Shown here piece after piece: positions 1-9,305 of a stretch of DNA of 64,000 bases (the stretch's first letter is position 1; the number at the start of each line of letters is the position of its first letter). A model generated the notes under the pieces. The model saw only the letters and a program-made list of their open reading frames with translations. It ran no database searches and was not told the DNA's origin. This stretch comes from Chryseobacterium sp. 52. Its GTDB lineage: Bacteria; Bacteroidota; Bacteroidia; Flavobacteriales; Weeksellaceae. The stretch is taken from contig NZ_PEEX01000001.1 in assembly GCF_002754245.1 (NCBI RefSeq), forward strand, positions 3,390,001 through 3,454,000, in the 5' to 3' direction. The translations under genes and the position numbers were made by a program.

Positions 1-1149
1 CATCTGATTCAGTCCGCATGGTTCTACTCTTGACGGCATCAGCAGAAAATCTGCCGAGGCATAGATCTTATGGGAAAGATGTTCTTTATAGCCCAGATCC
101 AGAGCAAAATTGGTATAGGTATACTCGTATTCTTTAAGCTTATTTTCAATATAGCTATTGCCTGAACCCAGGATCATAATATTGAGTGCGCCATAGCTCT
201 GCTTAACACTCTTCCAGACTACATCCGGCAGGAAATCCGCGCCTTTTTCTGTGGCAAATCTTCCGATAAAAGCAAACAGTGGAAGGTCAGGTTTCAGACC
301 ATATTCTTTACAGAGTTTTTCTTTATTCTTTTTCTTTTGGGCTACTGCATTTTTGATATTAAAATTAAAATCCAGCATTGGATCGGTTTCAGGATCCCAA
401 ACTTCCGTATCGATGCCGTTGATGATGCCGTATGCTTTTCCAAATTCTTCACGCACCAGACTTTCCAATCCACGGAAGCTGATAAAAAGCTCTTCCAGAT
501 ACCCTTCGGAAACTGTTGTAAAAGCATGGGAACATTTAATCATACTCGCCAACGGATTGATAAAACCGTTCCAATCCATCAGTCCCCATTTATAAGAATC
601 AAAAGACGGCATATAGTTCGCCATATTCCAGCTCATCATTCCCTGATACTCTCCATTATGGATGGTTCCTATGGTTTTGACTCCTTTTAAAAATTCAAAT
701 TCAGGACAATGCTGCGTCATAAAAGGCACCAATCCTGTATGATAATCGTGGCAATGCAAGACATCCGGGCGAATCTTCATCGCCGTCAGCCAATGCAGCA
801 CTCCATGCTGGAAAGCCAGAAACTGAAAACTTTCATCCTGATAACCGTAAGGGTTTTCTCTGTCTAAAAGACCGGGAATTTTCACCATAAACAATTCAAA
901 TCCCAAAGCATCTGTTTTCTCCTTCATCACCTGAATCTGAAGCATATCGGTTCCCTGATGGATAAAACCATCAAAAACGACATCAAACTCATGATCATGG
1001 ACAAAAGGTTTATTGTACCACGGCATTACAACCTTGGCATCTATTTCTTTTATTTTATTCTGATATTTAGGCAACGCTCCAACAACATCTGCCAAACCGC
1101 CTACTTTTGCTACCGGATAACATTCCGTACTTAAGTGATATATTACCAT
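1..1149 (-). CDS. glgA: glycogen synthase, C-terminus cut by window edge
   Basis: Transfers glucose from a nucleotide sugar to the growing alpha-1,4 chain of glycogen in the cytoplasm. The translated start is MVIYHLSTECYPVAKVGGLA, which contains the KVGGL nucleotide-sugar-binding motif of GT5 starch/glycogen synthases. About 383 residues are present, reaching the SRVEPCGLNQ motif of the second Rossmann domain; the last part lies outside the window. The start is the ATG at 1149, 59 bases after the glgB stop on the same strand, so the two are probably one operon. Family assignment is firm. Whether UDP- or ADP-glucose is used cannot be read here. Confidence 0.93.
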   Translation of the reverse strand, partial: MVIYHLSTECYPVAKVGGLADVVGALPKYQNKIKEIDAKVVMPWYNKPFVHDHEFDVVFDGFIHQGTDMLQIQVMKEKTDALGFELFMVKIPGLLDRENPYGYQDESFQFLAFQHGVLHWLTAMKIRPDVLHCHDYHTGLVPFMTQHCPEFEFLKGVKTIGTIHNGEYQGMMSWNMANYMPSFDSYKWGLMDWNGFINPLASMIKCSHAFTTVSEGYLEELFISFRGLESLVREEFGKAYGIINGIDTEVWDPETDPMLDFNFNIKNAVAQKKKNKEKLCKEYGLKPDLPLFAFIGRFATEKGADFLPDVVWKSVKQSYGALNIMILGSGNSYIENKLKEYEYTYTNFALDLGYKEHLSHKIYASADFLLMPSRVEPCGLNQM

Positions 1150-1208
1150 AATTTCAATATCATTTGTATTTCATCGTAATTCTCTTGAATCCTCAGAAGT
1201 ATTATGAT

Positions 1209-3155
1209 TTATTTCTTATATTTTATTCGGTGTAATTTATATTTTTTATCTTTTTTCTGTTTTAAGATAATTCCTGACAGCGGAGGAAGTTTTAAGGTGA
1301 TGGATTTAGGATGCCTCATCCATTCTTCATATTTTTCATTCAAAATCTCGGCATCTGTCCCACTTCCATTATATCTGTCATCATCAGAGTTAAGAATAAC
1401 TTCCCAGTGGGTTCCCGCATTCACCCCAATTTTATAATCTAAAACCTTTGGAGTAAGATTTAAAATAACCATCAATACATCATCCCTTCTTTTTCCTTTT
1501 CTCAAATATACATACACAGAATTTTCCAGATCATCTGCTTCTACCCATTCAAAACCGCTCTTATTGAACTGGTTTTCGTACACTGCCGTTTCGTACCTGT
1601 AGAGGTGATTAAGGTCTTTTATAAGGGTCTGCATTCCCTGATGAACCGGATATTCCAGCAGATGCCAGTCCAGACTCCTGGTGAAATTCCATTCTCCGGT
1701 CTGCGCAAATTCATCGCCCATAAAAAGAAGCTTGGCTCCCGGATGGGTGTACATATACACGTAGAGTGCACGGAGGTTAGCGAATTTCTGCCATTCGTCG
1801 CCCGGCATTTTATAGATCAGACTTGCTTTTCCATGTACCACTTCATCATGCGACAGCGGCATCATATAATTTTCATTATACATATACACGGAAGCAAAAG
1901 TGAGTTTATGGTGATGGTATTTCCTGTTGGCAGGATCTTCTTTAAAGTAATCCAGCGTATCATGCATCCAGCCCATCATCCATTTCATTCCGAAACCTAC
2001 TCCACCATCATGAACGGGTTTTGTAAGCAAGGGAAAATCTGAACTCTCTTCGGCTATCGTTATAATACTGTCACCAAATTCTTTATAAACTGCTGTATTG
2101 AATTCCTGCAGAAAAGCTTTAGCTTCAAGATTTACATTTCCACCATAGATATTAGGTTCCCATTCTCCTTCATTCCTTGAATAATCCAGATGAAGCATTG
2201 AAGTAACCGCATCTACCCGAAGTCCGTCTGCATGATACCTTTCCAGCCAGAACATGGCATTGGAAATCAGAAAAGATTTAACCTCATTCCTGCCGTAATT
2301 AAAAATATAGGATTTCCAGTCGGGATGAAACCCTTTTCTCGGATCTTCATGCTCATAAAGATAGGAACCGTCAAATCGGTGAAGCCCGTTGGCGTCTCCC
2401 GGAAAATGTGAAGGTACCCAATCCAGAATAACCCCGATATCATTTTTATGAAGTTCATCAATGAGATACATCAGATCCTGTGGTGAACCAAATCGTGAGG
2501 TAGCCGCATAAAATCCGGTGATCTGGTATCCCCAGCTGGGATCATAAGGATATTCCATAACAGGCATAAATTCTACGTGGGTAAAACCCATTTCCTTGAT
2601 ATAAGGAACAAGCTTTTCGGCAATATCCCGGTAATTTAAATATTTCCCCGGAGCATTTCCCTGCCTTACCCAGGAACCTAAGTGAAGTTCATAAACGGAT
2701 ATAGGTGCATCCAGACTGTTGTTTTCACTGCGCTTCTCCATCCATTCTTTATCGCTCCATTCATACCAGGTTGTGGAAACCAGTGAGGCTGCCTGTAGAT
2801 TCTGCTCCCAGCTTAGCGCATAAGGATCGCTTTTCTCCAGAATCTCTCCTCTGGCCGTTTCTATAGCGTATTTATATAAAGTACCCCAGGTCAGTCCGGT
2901 AATAAAACCTTCCCAAATCCCGGAACCGTCCCATCGCGGGAACAGGATATGATCTTTATGATTCCAGTTATTGAAGTTTCCTATGACAGAAACTTTTTTT
3001 GCATTGGGAGCCCACACCGAAAAGTAAACGCCTTTTACACCGTCTTTTTCAACAGAGTGTGATCCAAATTTCCCATACAGCTTATAATGCCTGCCTTCTT
3101 TGAAAAGGTAGACATCATGATCAGTGAACATTGTATAGGTTTTAACAGAATTCAT
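1209..3155 (-). CDS. glgB: 1,4-alpha-glucan branching enzyme
   Basis: Makes alpha-1,6 branches in glycogen. The 648-residue protein has an N-terminal CBM48/E-set region (VWAPNAKKVSVIGNFNNW, about residues 48-65) and a GH13 barrel. Visible GH13 motifs are DWVPSHF, GLRVDAV (catalytic Asp), the EESSDFP acid region and PLSHDEVVHGK. Length is normal for the short bacterial GlgB form. I chose the ATG at 3155; a TTG lies one codon upstream. It precedes glgA on the same strand, and a CBM48 esterase is divergent at 3359, forming a small glycogen locus. Confidence 0.95.
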   Translation of the reverse strand: MNSVKTYTMFTDHDVYLFKEGRHYKLYGKFGSHSVEKDGVKGVYFSVWAPNAKKVSVIGNFNNWNHKDHILFPRWDGSGIWEGFITGLTWGTLYKYAIETARGEILEKSDPYALSWEQNLQAASLVSTTWYEWSDKEWMEKRSENNSLDAPISVYELHLGSWVRQGNAPGKYLNYRDIAEKLVPYIKEMGFTHVEFMPVMEYPYDPSWGYQITGFYAATSRFGSPQDLMYLIDELHKNDIGVILDWVPSHFPGDANGLHRFDGSYLYEHEDPRKGFHPDWKSYIFNYGRNEVKSFLISNAMFWLERYHADGLRVDAVTSMLHLDYSRNEGEWEPNIYGGNVNLEAKAFLQEFNTAVYKEFGDSIITIAEESSDFPLLTKPVHDGGVGFGMKWMMGWMHDTLDYFKEDPANRKYHHHKLTFASVYMYNENYMMPLSHDEVVHGKASLIYKMPGDEWQKFANLRALYVYMYTHPGAKLLFMGDEFAQTGEWNFTRSLDWHLLEYPVHQGMQTLIKDLNHLYRYETAVYENQFNKSGFEWVEADDLENSVYVYLRKGKRRDDVLMVILNLTPKVLDYKIGVNAGTHWEVILNSDDDRYNGSGTDAEILNEKYEEWMRHPKSITLKLPPLSGIILKQKKDKKYKLHRIKYKK

Positions 3156-3358
3156 CAAGATATCGTTGTACTTTATTTTTCTTTGAAACTACGAAAATTC
3201 CCTGCAATAACGGTTAATAATTAATCAAATAATTATTATGTTAATTACTCACTTTTCGGCACATTGATCAAATATATTATTTTTTACATTCATTTTTTTA
3301 TGATTTTAAAACAATCTTTTTTATAAATTTAGATTTCTATTTATATTAAACACACATA

Positions 3359-4480
3359 ATGAGGTTTGAACTTTATACAGAAGAAAGCGACGACAGAACG
3401 GTGTACATCACCGGAAATTTCAACAACTGGAATCCCAGAGACTCCAATTATCAGCTTAAACAGCTGGATCCGCACACTTATTCCATAGAAATCGACAGCG
3501 AAATCCTTCCCGATACCGTGGAATACAAATTCACGAAGGGAGGATGGGAAAACGTAGAACTTGATAAGTACGGAAGTATCACCCCAAACCGTAAGGCCAA
3601 AAAGACAACGGAAAAAACATCTGATACCGTAGAAAAATGGAGACTGAACTGGGGTCCTTTCAAAAAGGAGTTTTTTCCTATTGCCGAAGTTATTTCAGAG
3701 GAATTTTTTATTCCGCAGCTTGACCGTTACCGTAAAGTATGGGCAGTGCTCCCCTATGATTATTATGTAGCCGACAAAAGCTACCCTATGTTGTACCTTC
3801 AGGATGCCCAGAATCTATTCAACGAAGGAAGCGGATACGGAAACTGGGAAATCGATAAAAAACTGTCTATCCTGGCTGAATATGGCCGGGGCGACGTCAT
3901 TATCATCGCAATAGAACACGGAAGCGAAGAACGGATTAAGGAATATATCTTTGACAATGATAATGTGGCTAACGGCTCCGAAGGCAAAAAATACATCCGA
4001 TTCATCACAGATACTTTAAAACCTTTTGTAGATGAACATTACCGCACCAAGAAAGATCGGGACAATACAGGAATCGGAGGCAGTTCTTTAGGCGCTCTGA
4101 TCAGTATTTACAGCGGATTCCTTTATCCTGAAGTATATTCTAAACTGCTGATTTTCTCTCCTTCACTCTGGGTAGAGCCTAACAATAATTTCCCTATGAT
4201 GAACTTCAGGGTTCCTTTTAAAACTAAAATTTATCTGTACGGAGGAGGCCAGGAAGGTTCGAAGATGGTAAAAAGAATCCACCTTTTCGAGGAATATCTG
4301 AGACGTTGGGAAAAGAAAAATCTTTTTGATTTTGAATTCAGAACCAGCATTAATCCGGAAGGAACACACAGTGAGTTTTACTGGTCACAGGAGTTCCCGA
4401 GAGCTATTGAATGGCTTTTCTATGACAATACGGAAAACCCGGTAGAAGTAAAACCACAACAACAAAGCATTAAAAATTAA
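3359..4480 (+). CDS. esterase with N-terminal glycogen-binding-like domain
   Basis: A two-part protein. Residues about 1-80 look like a CBM48/E-set domain (TVYITGNFNNWNP resembles the same stretch in the neighbouring GlgB). Residues about 115-365 form an esterase-D/enterochelin-esterase-like alpha/beta hydrolase with the nucleophile in GGSSLGA (Ser243) and a late His in EGTHSEF. No signal peptide is seen, so it is probably cytoplasmic. Divergence from glgB and the shared glycogen-binding-type fold suggest it acts on, or is tethered to, glycogen. The substrate is not known. It lies four bases before the M17 peptidase and is probably co-transcribed with it. Confidence 0.8.
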   Translation: MRFELYTEESDDRTVYITGNFNNWNPRDSNYQLKQLDPHTYSIEIDSEILPDTVEYKFTKGGWENVELDKYGSITPNRKAKKTTEKTSDTVEKWRLNWGPFKKEFFPIAEVISEEFFIPQLDRYRKVWAVLPYDYYVADKSYPMLYLQDAQNLFNEGSGYGNWEIDKKLSILAEYGRGDVIIIAIEHGSEERIKEYIFDNDNVANGSEGKKYIRFITDTLKPFVDEHYRTKKDRDNTGIGGSSLGALISIYSGFLYPEVYSKLLIFSPSLWVEPNNNFPMMNFRVPFKTKIYLYGGGQEGSKMVKRIHLFEEYLRRWEKKNLFDFEFRTSINPEGTHSEFYWSQEFPRAIEWLFYDNTENPVEVKPQQQSIKN

Positions 4481-4484
4481 GTTT

Positions 4485-5900
4485 ATGAAACTAGTTAATA
4501 AAAAAAATAAAAAATACACTCAAGTCTTTCAACTTTTCACAGAGGAAAAATGGACAAAATCCAGTAAGAATTACAATAAAAATATAGGTTCTTTTTTCTC
4601 GGGAAAGAAGTATGAGGTTTTTATCCATACTGATGAAGAGAGTATCATTTATCTGATTGGCTTAGGGAAATCAACCCTGCAGAATTTCGAGTTGCAGCAG
4701 GTAGGAGTTAAATTCTCCCAGACCCAAAAAGATAAGCTTCAGACGGCTTCTACTCTGGTTTTAGCAGATCTTTTAAATGAAAAACAATTCGAAGAATTTA
4801 TAAAAGGGCTTCTTCTAGGAACCTATAATTATCCTTTCGACAAAAAACATCCTTTTTGGAACGATAAATTTGAGATTCATTTTGAAAATTTAAGTCAAAA
4901 AAAATTAACTGCAATAAGTTCTAAGGCTGAAGCACTTGCTAATGGACAAACAGCTTGTCAGGAATGGCTCAATAAACCAGCTAATCTGAAAAAGCCTGAT
5001 ATGTTAAGTCTGTATCTTAAAAATATAGCGAAGAAATACGAATTAAAATACACTGCATTCAACAGGAAAAAATGTGAGGAACTAGGCCTTGGTGCTTACC
5101 TGTCTGTCAACCAGGGAAGTGCTTATGACGCAGCTTTTACAATCATAGAATATAAAACTACAGCTAAGAATGCCAAAACGTTTGGTCTGGTAGGAAAATG
5201 TGTTCTCTTTGACACAGGCGGAATTTCCCTCAAAAATCCGGACAATATGCATTATATGAAGTCTGATATGGGTGGTGCCACAGCAGTGATCGGCACCCTG
5301 ATTTATGCTGCGGAAATGAACCTTCCTGTTAATATTATTGCTGTACTTCCTATTACCGATAATGCCATTTCTGAAAAGGCTTTCCTTCCAAGTGATGTGA
5401 TCACAGCCTATAACGGAAAAACCATTGAAGTCCTTAATACAGATGCGGAAGGAAGAATGATTCTTGCTGACGGACTTTCCTATCTGGCTAAAAATTATAA
5501 AACAGATTTCCTTATCGATCTCGCCACTTTGACAGGGAGCTCGGTTAGGATGTTTGGAGACACTTGTGGTGCTATGTTTTCCAATCATGAGGAACTGAAA
5601 AATCTTCTGATAAAAACCGGAGACCATACCAATCAGAGGGTATGGAATCTTCCTCTGTGGGACGTCTGGAAAGACGATATTCAGTCTGATGTTGCAGATC
5701 TTAAAAACATATCAATGAAACCCATCGGTGACTGTATTTTAGCGGCTAAATTTTTGGAGCAGTTTATTGAAAATCATCCTAAATGGGCACATCTGGATAT
5801 TGCAGGTGTTGCTTTCGGAAGTACCGGATATGCAAAGGAAAAAGCAGCAACCGGCTTTGGAGTACAGCTGCTGGCCGATTTAATTGAAAATTATCACTAA
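4485..5900 (+). CDS. M17 leucyl aminopeptidase family protein
   Basis: A cytosolic metallo-aminopeptidase that removes N-terminal residues from peptides. The M17 signature NTDAEGR is at residues 318-324. The upstream metal and active-site segment FDTGGISLKN...MKSDMGGA is present, as is TLTGS. The N-terminal third is divergent, as usual in PepA relatives. The 471-residue length is normal. It begins four bases after the esterase stop. It lies just before the ATP-grasp cluster and upstream of the cyanophycin degradation genes, so a dipeptide-processing role is plausible but is inference only. Confidence 0.88.
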   Translation: MKLVNKKNKKYTQVFQLFTEEKWTKSSKNYNKNIGSFFSGKKYEVFIHTDEESIIYLIGLGKSTLQNFELQQVGVKFSQTQKDKLQTASTLVLADLLNEKQFEEFIKGLLLGTYNYPFDKKHPFWNDKFEIHFENLSQKKLTAISSKAEALANGQTACQEWLNKPANLKKPDMLSLYLKNIAKKYELKYTAFNRKKCEELGLGAYLSVNQGSAYDAAFTIIEYKTTAKNAKTFGLVGKCVLFDTGGISLKNPDNMHYMKSDMGGATAVIGTLIYAAEMNLPVNIIAVLPITDNAISEKAFLPSDVITAYNGKTIEVLNTDAEGRMILADGLSYLAKNYKTDFLIDLATLTGSSVRMFGDTCGAMFSNHEELKNLLIKTGDHTNQRVWNLPLWDVWKDDIQSDVADLKNISMKPIGDCILAAKFLEQFIENHPKWAHLDIAGVAFGSTGYAKEKAATGFGVQLLADLIENYH

Positions 5901-6040
5901 AAATTAGTTTTTTTCAAAATTTCTCTGTATACTTGAGTGTACATTTTCAAAAACGCAGTTTATTAAGGGTTTTAACGTTAATTAATCAATAAAAATTTGC
6001 TTTTATTTTTGATAATTTACTAAAAATAAAAAAACATTAT

Positions 6041-7252
6041 ATGGAGGAGAAAACTATAGTATGTATTTCATGCTATTACAAGGGCTATGACTTCATGGAT
6101 GAAATGAAGAAGCTCGGTAATAAAATTATCTTAGTAACATCAGAAAGTCTTAAAGAAAAAAACTGGCCGTGGCATGCCATTGACGAGGTTTTTTATATGT
6201 CTGAACTGAAACCTTCTGTCTGGAATCTGGAACATCTGGTTCAGGGATTTTCACATCTTATGAAAACCCGAAAAATAGATGCTGTAGTAGCACTTGATGA
6301 TTATGATGTAGAAAAGGCTGCATTGATCAGAGAAACATTCCGTATTCCGGGAATGGGACAAACCACACACCGGTATTTTAGAGATAAACTGGCCATGCGT
6401 CAGAAAGCCAAAGATTCGGGAATCAGTGTTCCGGAATTTACCGCAGTTTTTAATAATGATGAAGTCGACAGCTTTACAGAAAAAGTTCCGGGCCCATGGG
6501 TACTAAAACCACGCTCAGAAGCATCTGCATCAGGCATTAAAAAGTTTTCGTCCAAAGATGACCTTTGGAATGAACTGGATGCACTCGGGGAAGAACGCCA
6601 CCTGTTTTTATTGGAAAGTTTTAAACCGGGGGACGTGTATCATGTAGACAGTCTGACTTTTAATAAAGAAATTGTATTTACCTCTGCTTCAAAATATCTG
6701 GCTCCGCCTATGCAGGTTTCTCATGAAGGCGGTGTATTCAGATCGAAAACGCTGGGAAGGTATTCTGAGGAATTTAAAGCTTTAGACGAAGTCAATACAA
6801 AGGTACTTTCCAGTTTCGGGCTCCTCAACGGTGCTACGCACACTGAATTTATCCGTGGAAAAGCAGATGGAAAGTGGTATTTCCTTGAAACATCCTCCAG
6901 GGTTGGCGGTGCTCATATCCCTGATCTGGTTGAGGCTTCAAGCAATATTAATATCTGGCGGGAATGGGCAAAAATTGAAGATGCCCTGCTTCGTGGGAAA
7001 AACTATGAAATTTCAAAACCTACGGGTTACTATTCAGGACTGATCGTTGCTTTGATTAAAGATAAAAAGCCTGACTATAGTGTTTTCGAAAGTGAAGAAG
7101 CTATAAAATTCCTTCCTATTGATTACCATGTCGGAATTGTATACAAATCCAGTGATCCGGAAATTATACAGGAAAGATTAGACAGTGCTGCCGAAAAAAT
7201 TCAGGCAGAAATGCTGAATATTTTGCCACCCAAAAGTAAACTTACCTCATAA
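6041..7252 (+). CDS. ATP-grasp ligase, carbamoyl-phosphate-synthase-like fold
   Basis: A 403-residue ATP-grasp enzyme, expected to activate a carboxylate as acyl phosphate and join it to an amine or thiol. Visible features are an N-terminal Rossmann-like preATP-grasp part (ISCYYKGYDFMDEMKKLG), a nucleotide-binding Lys in PWVLKPRSEASASGI, and a metal-binding end motif (WYFLETSSRVGGAH) with Glu and Arg. It opens a plus-strand run of related ligase genes that continues to 12634. The substrate is unknown. The same fold occurs in biotin carboxylase and in dipeptide ligases such as BacD/Lal; context favours peptide or amide bond formation. Confidence 0.82.
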   Translation: MEEKTIVCISCYYKGYDFMDEMKKLGNKIILVTSESLKEKNWPWHAIDEVFYMSELKPSVWNLEHLVQGFSHLMKTRKIDAVVALDDYDVEKAALIRETFRIPGMGQTTHRYFRDKLAMRQKAKDSGISVPEFTAVFNNDEVDSFTEKVPGPWVLKPRSEASASGIKKFSSKDDLWNELDALGEERHLFLLESFKPGDVYHVDSLTFNKEIVFTSASKYLAPPMQVSHEGGVFRSKTLGRYSEEFKALDEVNTKVLSSFGLLNGATHTEFIRGKADGKWYFLETSSRVGGAHIPDLVEASSNINIWREWAKIEDALLRGKNYEISKPTGYYSGLIVALIKDKKPDYSVFESEEAIKFLPIDYHVGIVYKSSDPEIIQERLDSAAEKIQAEMLNILPPKSKLTS

Positions 7253-7256
7253 TGTA

Positions 7257-7534
7257 GTGAACAGCAATATTAACATTAAAGATATTATTGAATTTATAAA
7301 AACCAATCTATCGGAAAAACCAACTTTAAGAAATACTATAAATAAAATAATTTCAGGAGAATGGGAAAACAAAGCATATTATAAATTTGTTGATTCCACA
7401 AATGCAAAAGGTACGGTTCAAAATGGATATTTAAAGAGAACATTATTTCAGAACATCCAAAATTAGGAACTATTGTACCAGACATTCTGGAATATGATTT
7501 TTTAGGTGGAATTGAATTTATCAAATTAATATAA
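7257..7534 (+). pseudogene. small hypothetical ORF broken by a frameshift
   Basis: Starting at GTG 7257, four bases after the ATP-grasp stop, one frame encodes 69 residues (MNSNINIKDIIEFI... ending NIQN) and stops at 7466. From about 7424 a second frame (offset by two bases) continues as a plausible C-terminus, WIFKENIISEHPKLGTIV, then ends IEFIKLI at 7534. That frame is open from 7394, so a single shift between 7394 and 7466 would join the halves into a protein of about 92 residues. The family is not recognised. It sits inside the ligase cluster. Sequencing error, true decay or programmed frameshifting cannot be told apart here. Confidence 0.5.
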
Positions 7535-7548
7535 TTAAACACAAAATA

Positions 7549-8262
7549 ATGCCGCATATAGAACATACAGATTATTATTCAAACATATTAGGAACAAGTC
7601 TTAAGATAGAAGTTACAGGACATTACGGACATCCGATTGTTATGTTTCCGACTTCTCAGGGACAATATACCCAGAATCACGACTTTCATCTTAATGGAAG
7701 CATCAACTCGTTCATAGAACAGGGGAAAGTAAAACTTTATAATGTTCAGACGATTGATGGTTGGAGTTTTTATGATGAAAAAATTTCACCTCAGAAAAGG
7801 ATAAAAAACTATGAATTGTATGTACAGTTCCTGATTCAGGAATTTATTCCGTACATCCAGAAGATCCACAAAACACACCGTGTGGCAGTTGCCGGAGCAA
7901 GTTTTGGAGGTTACCATGCTGCCAACTTTGCATTCCGGTTTCCGGATGTGGTTTCGCATCTGTTCTGCCTTTCGGGAGCATTCAGTATCAGGAATTTTAT
8001 GGATGGATATTCGGATGAACTTGTTTATTTTAACTGTCCGAGAGAATTTGTTAAAAATGACGAAGCCTGGAAATATAAGCACATGCATATTGTCCTGAGC
8101 ACTTCTGACCAGGACATCTGCAGAGATAAGAATATTGAAATGGCTGAAATCTTAAGCTCGAAAGGGATAGATTTCTGGTACGACGAGAGAAAATGGATCA
8201 ATCACGACTGGCCATTATGGAGAATGGTCTTTCCAACATTTATAGGTGCATTTTTTTCTTAA
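7549..8262 (+). CDS. esterase-like alpha/beta hydrolase
   Basis: A 237-residue hydrolase of the esterase-D/YcjY-like type. The nucleophile elbow is GASFGG with Ser118. A late WINHDWPLW supplies the probable catalytic His, and STSDQD may supply the acid. No signal peptide or membrane segment is present. It sits between two ATP-grasp genes on the same strand. A hydrolase in such a cluster could release or edit a ligase product, or cleave an ester or amide intermediate; that is inference. The start ATG follows the broken small ORF by 14 bases. Confidence 0.8.
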   Translation: MPHIEHTDYYSNILGTSLKIEVTGHYGHPIVMFPTSQGQYTQNHDFHLNGSINSFIEQGKVKLYNVQTIDGWSFYDEKISPQKRIKNYELYVQFLIQEFIPYIQKIHKTHRVAVAGASFGGYHAANFAFRFPDVVSHLFCLSGAFSIRNFMDGYSDELVYFNCPREFVKNDEAWKYKHMHIVLSTSDQDICRDKNIEMAEILSSKGIDFWYDERKWINHDWPLWRMVFPTFIGAFFS

Positions 8263-8321
8263 AAAACCGTACATTTAGTAAGTAAATCAATCATATATAC
8301 ACCAATTTAAAAACAAAAATT

Positions 8322-9275
8322 ATGGCAAAAAAAGTGGGAATTCTATTCGGTATGGAAGATACATTTCCTTGGGCATTTATTGACAAGGTGAATGAACTGG
8401 GCGGCGGAGAAATCATTGCTGAACCGGTAAACATCGACAAACTTGAACAGGGTGCTGATTACGGCTATGCAGTAATTATCGACAGAATTTCGCAGGATGT
8501 TCCTTTTTACAGAGCTTATTTAAAAAATGCAGCACTTAACGGAACTTATGTAATTAATAATCCGTTCTGGTGGAGTGCAGATGAAAAATTTTTCAATAAT
8601 GCACTGATGTCCAAACTGGGAATTCCTCTTCCTAAAACGGTACTGCTTCCTTCGCACGAAAGACCTACAGATACATCGGAAACATCATTCAGAAACCTGA
8701 AGTTTCCTCACGACTGGGAATATATTTTCAATTATGTAGGATTTCCGGCATATATGAAACCTCATGATGGTGGCGGATGGAAAAGCGTATACAGAGTGGA
8801 AAATCCGGATGATCTATGGAATAAATTAAGTGAGACGGAACAGCTGGTGATGATGGTTCAGGAAGAAATTGTCTTTGACGATTACTACCGGGTTTACTGT
8901 CTTGGGAAAAAATATGTCCATATTATGCCTTATGAGCCTAGAAATGCTCCTCATTTAAGATATGCAACAACTCACCAGACTGAAGGAGAAGAATTAAAGA
9001 AATTATTAAAAGTTATCCATGACTATACGATTACTATGAACGAAGCTCTCGGCTATGACTTCAATACTGTAGAATTTGCTGTCAGAGACGGAATTCCATA
9101 TGCCATAGACTTCTGTAATCCGGCTCCTGATGCAGACAGAAATGCTGTAGGTGAAGAAAACTTTGCCTGGATTGTAGAGCATTCTGCTAAACTTGCCATT
9201 GAAAAAGCTAAAGAATATGTTCCCGGAAAGCCTAATATCTCCTGGGGAACTTTTGTAAAAGATTCAGCAAAATAA
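8322..9275 (+). CDS. ATP-grasp family ligase
   Basis: A 317-residue protein beginning MAKKVGILFGMEDTFPWAF, with an N-terminal Rossmann-like part and an ATP-grasp core. The phosphate-binding Lys lies in PAYMKPHDGGGWKSV, and the C-terminal metal site is DFNTVEFAVRDGIPYAIDFCNP. RimK-like and D-Ala-D-Ala ligase-like families share this arrangement. It is the second ATP-grasp enzyme in the cluster and is followed after 30 bases by a GCS2-type ligase, so the two probably act in sequence. The substrate is not deducible from sequence alone. Confidence 0.82.
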   Translation: MAKKVGILFGMEDTFPWAFIDKVNELGGGEIIAEPVNIDKLEQGADYGYAVIIDRISQDVPFYRAYLKNAALNGTYVINNPFWWSADEKFFNNALMSKLGIPLPKTVLLPSHERPTDTSETSFRNLKFPHDWEYIFNYVGFPAYMKPHDGGGWKSVYRVENPDDLWNKLSETEQLVMMVQEEIVFDDYYRVYCLGKKYVHIMPYEPRNAPHLRYATTHQTEGEELKKLLKVIHDYTITMNEALGYDFNTVEFAVRDGIPYAIDFCNPAPDADRNAVGEENFAWIVEHSAKLAIEKAKEYVPGKPNISWGTFVKDSAK

Positions 9276-9305
9276 ACTTAAAAAAATAAAAAAACACGAA
9301 AAGAA

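Noticed and set aside
1605..2042. 145-residue plus-strand ORF inside glgB
   Set aside because: Antisense shadow of glgB; no family pattern.
5082..5627. Long minus-strand ORF inside the M17 peptidase gene
   Set aside because: Antisense shadow of a well-supported plus-strand gene with no recognisable domain.
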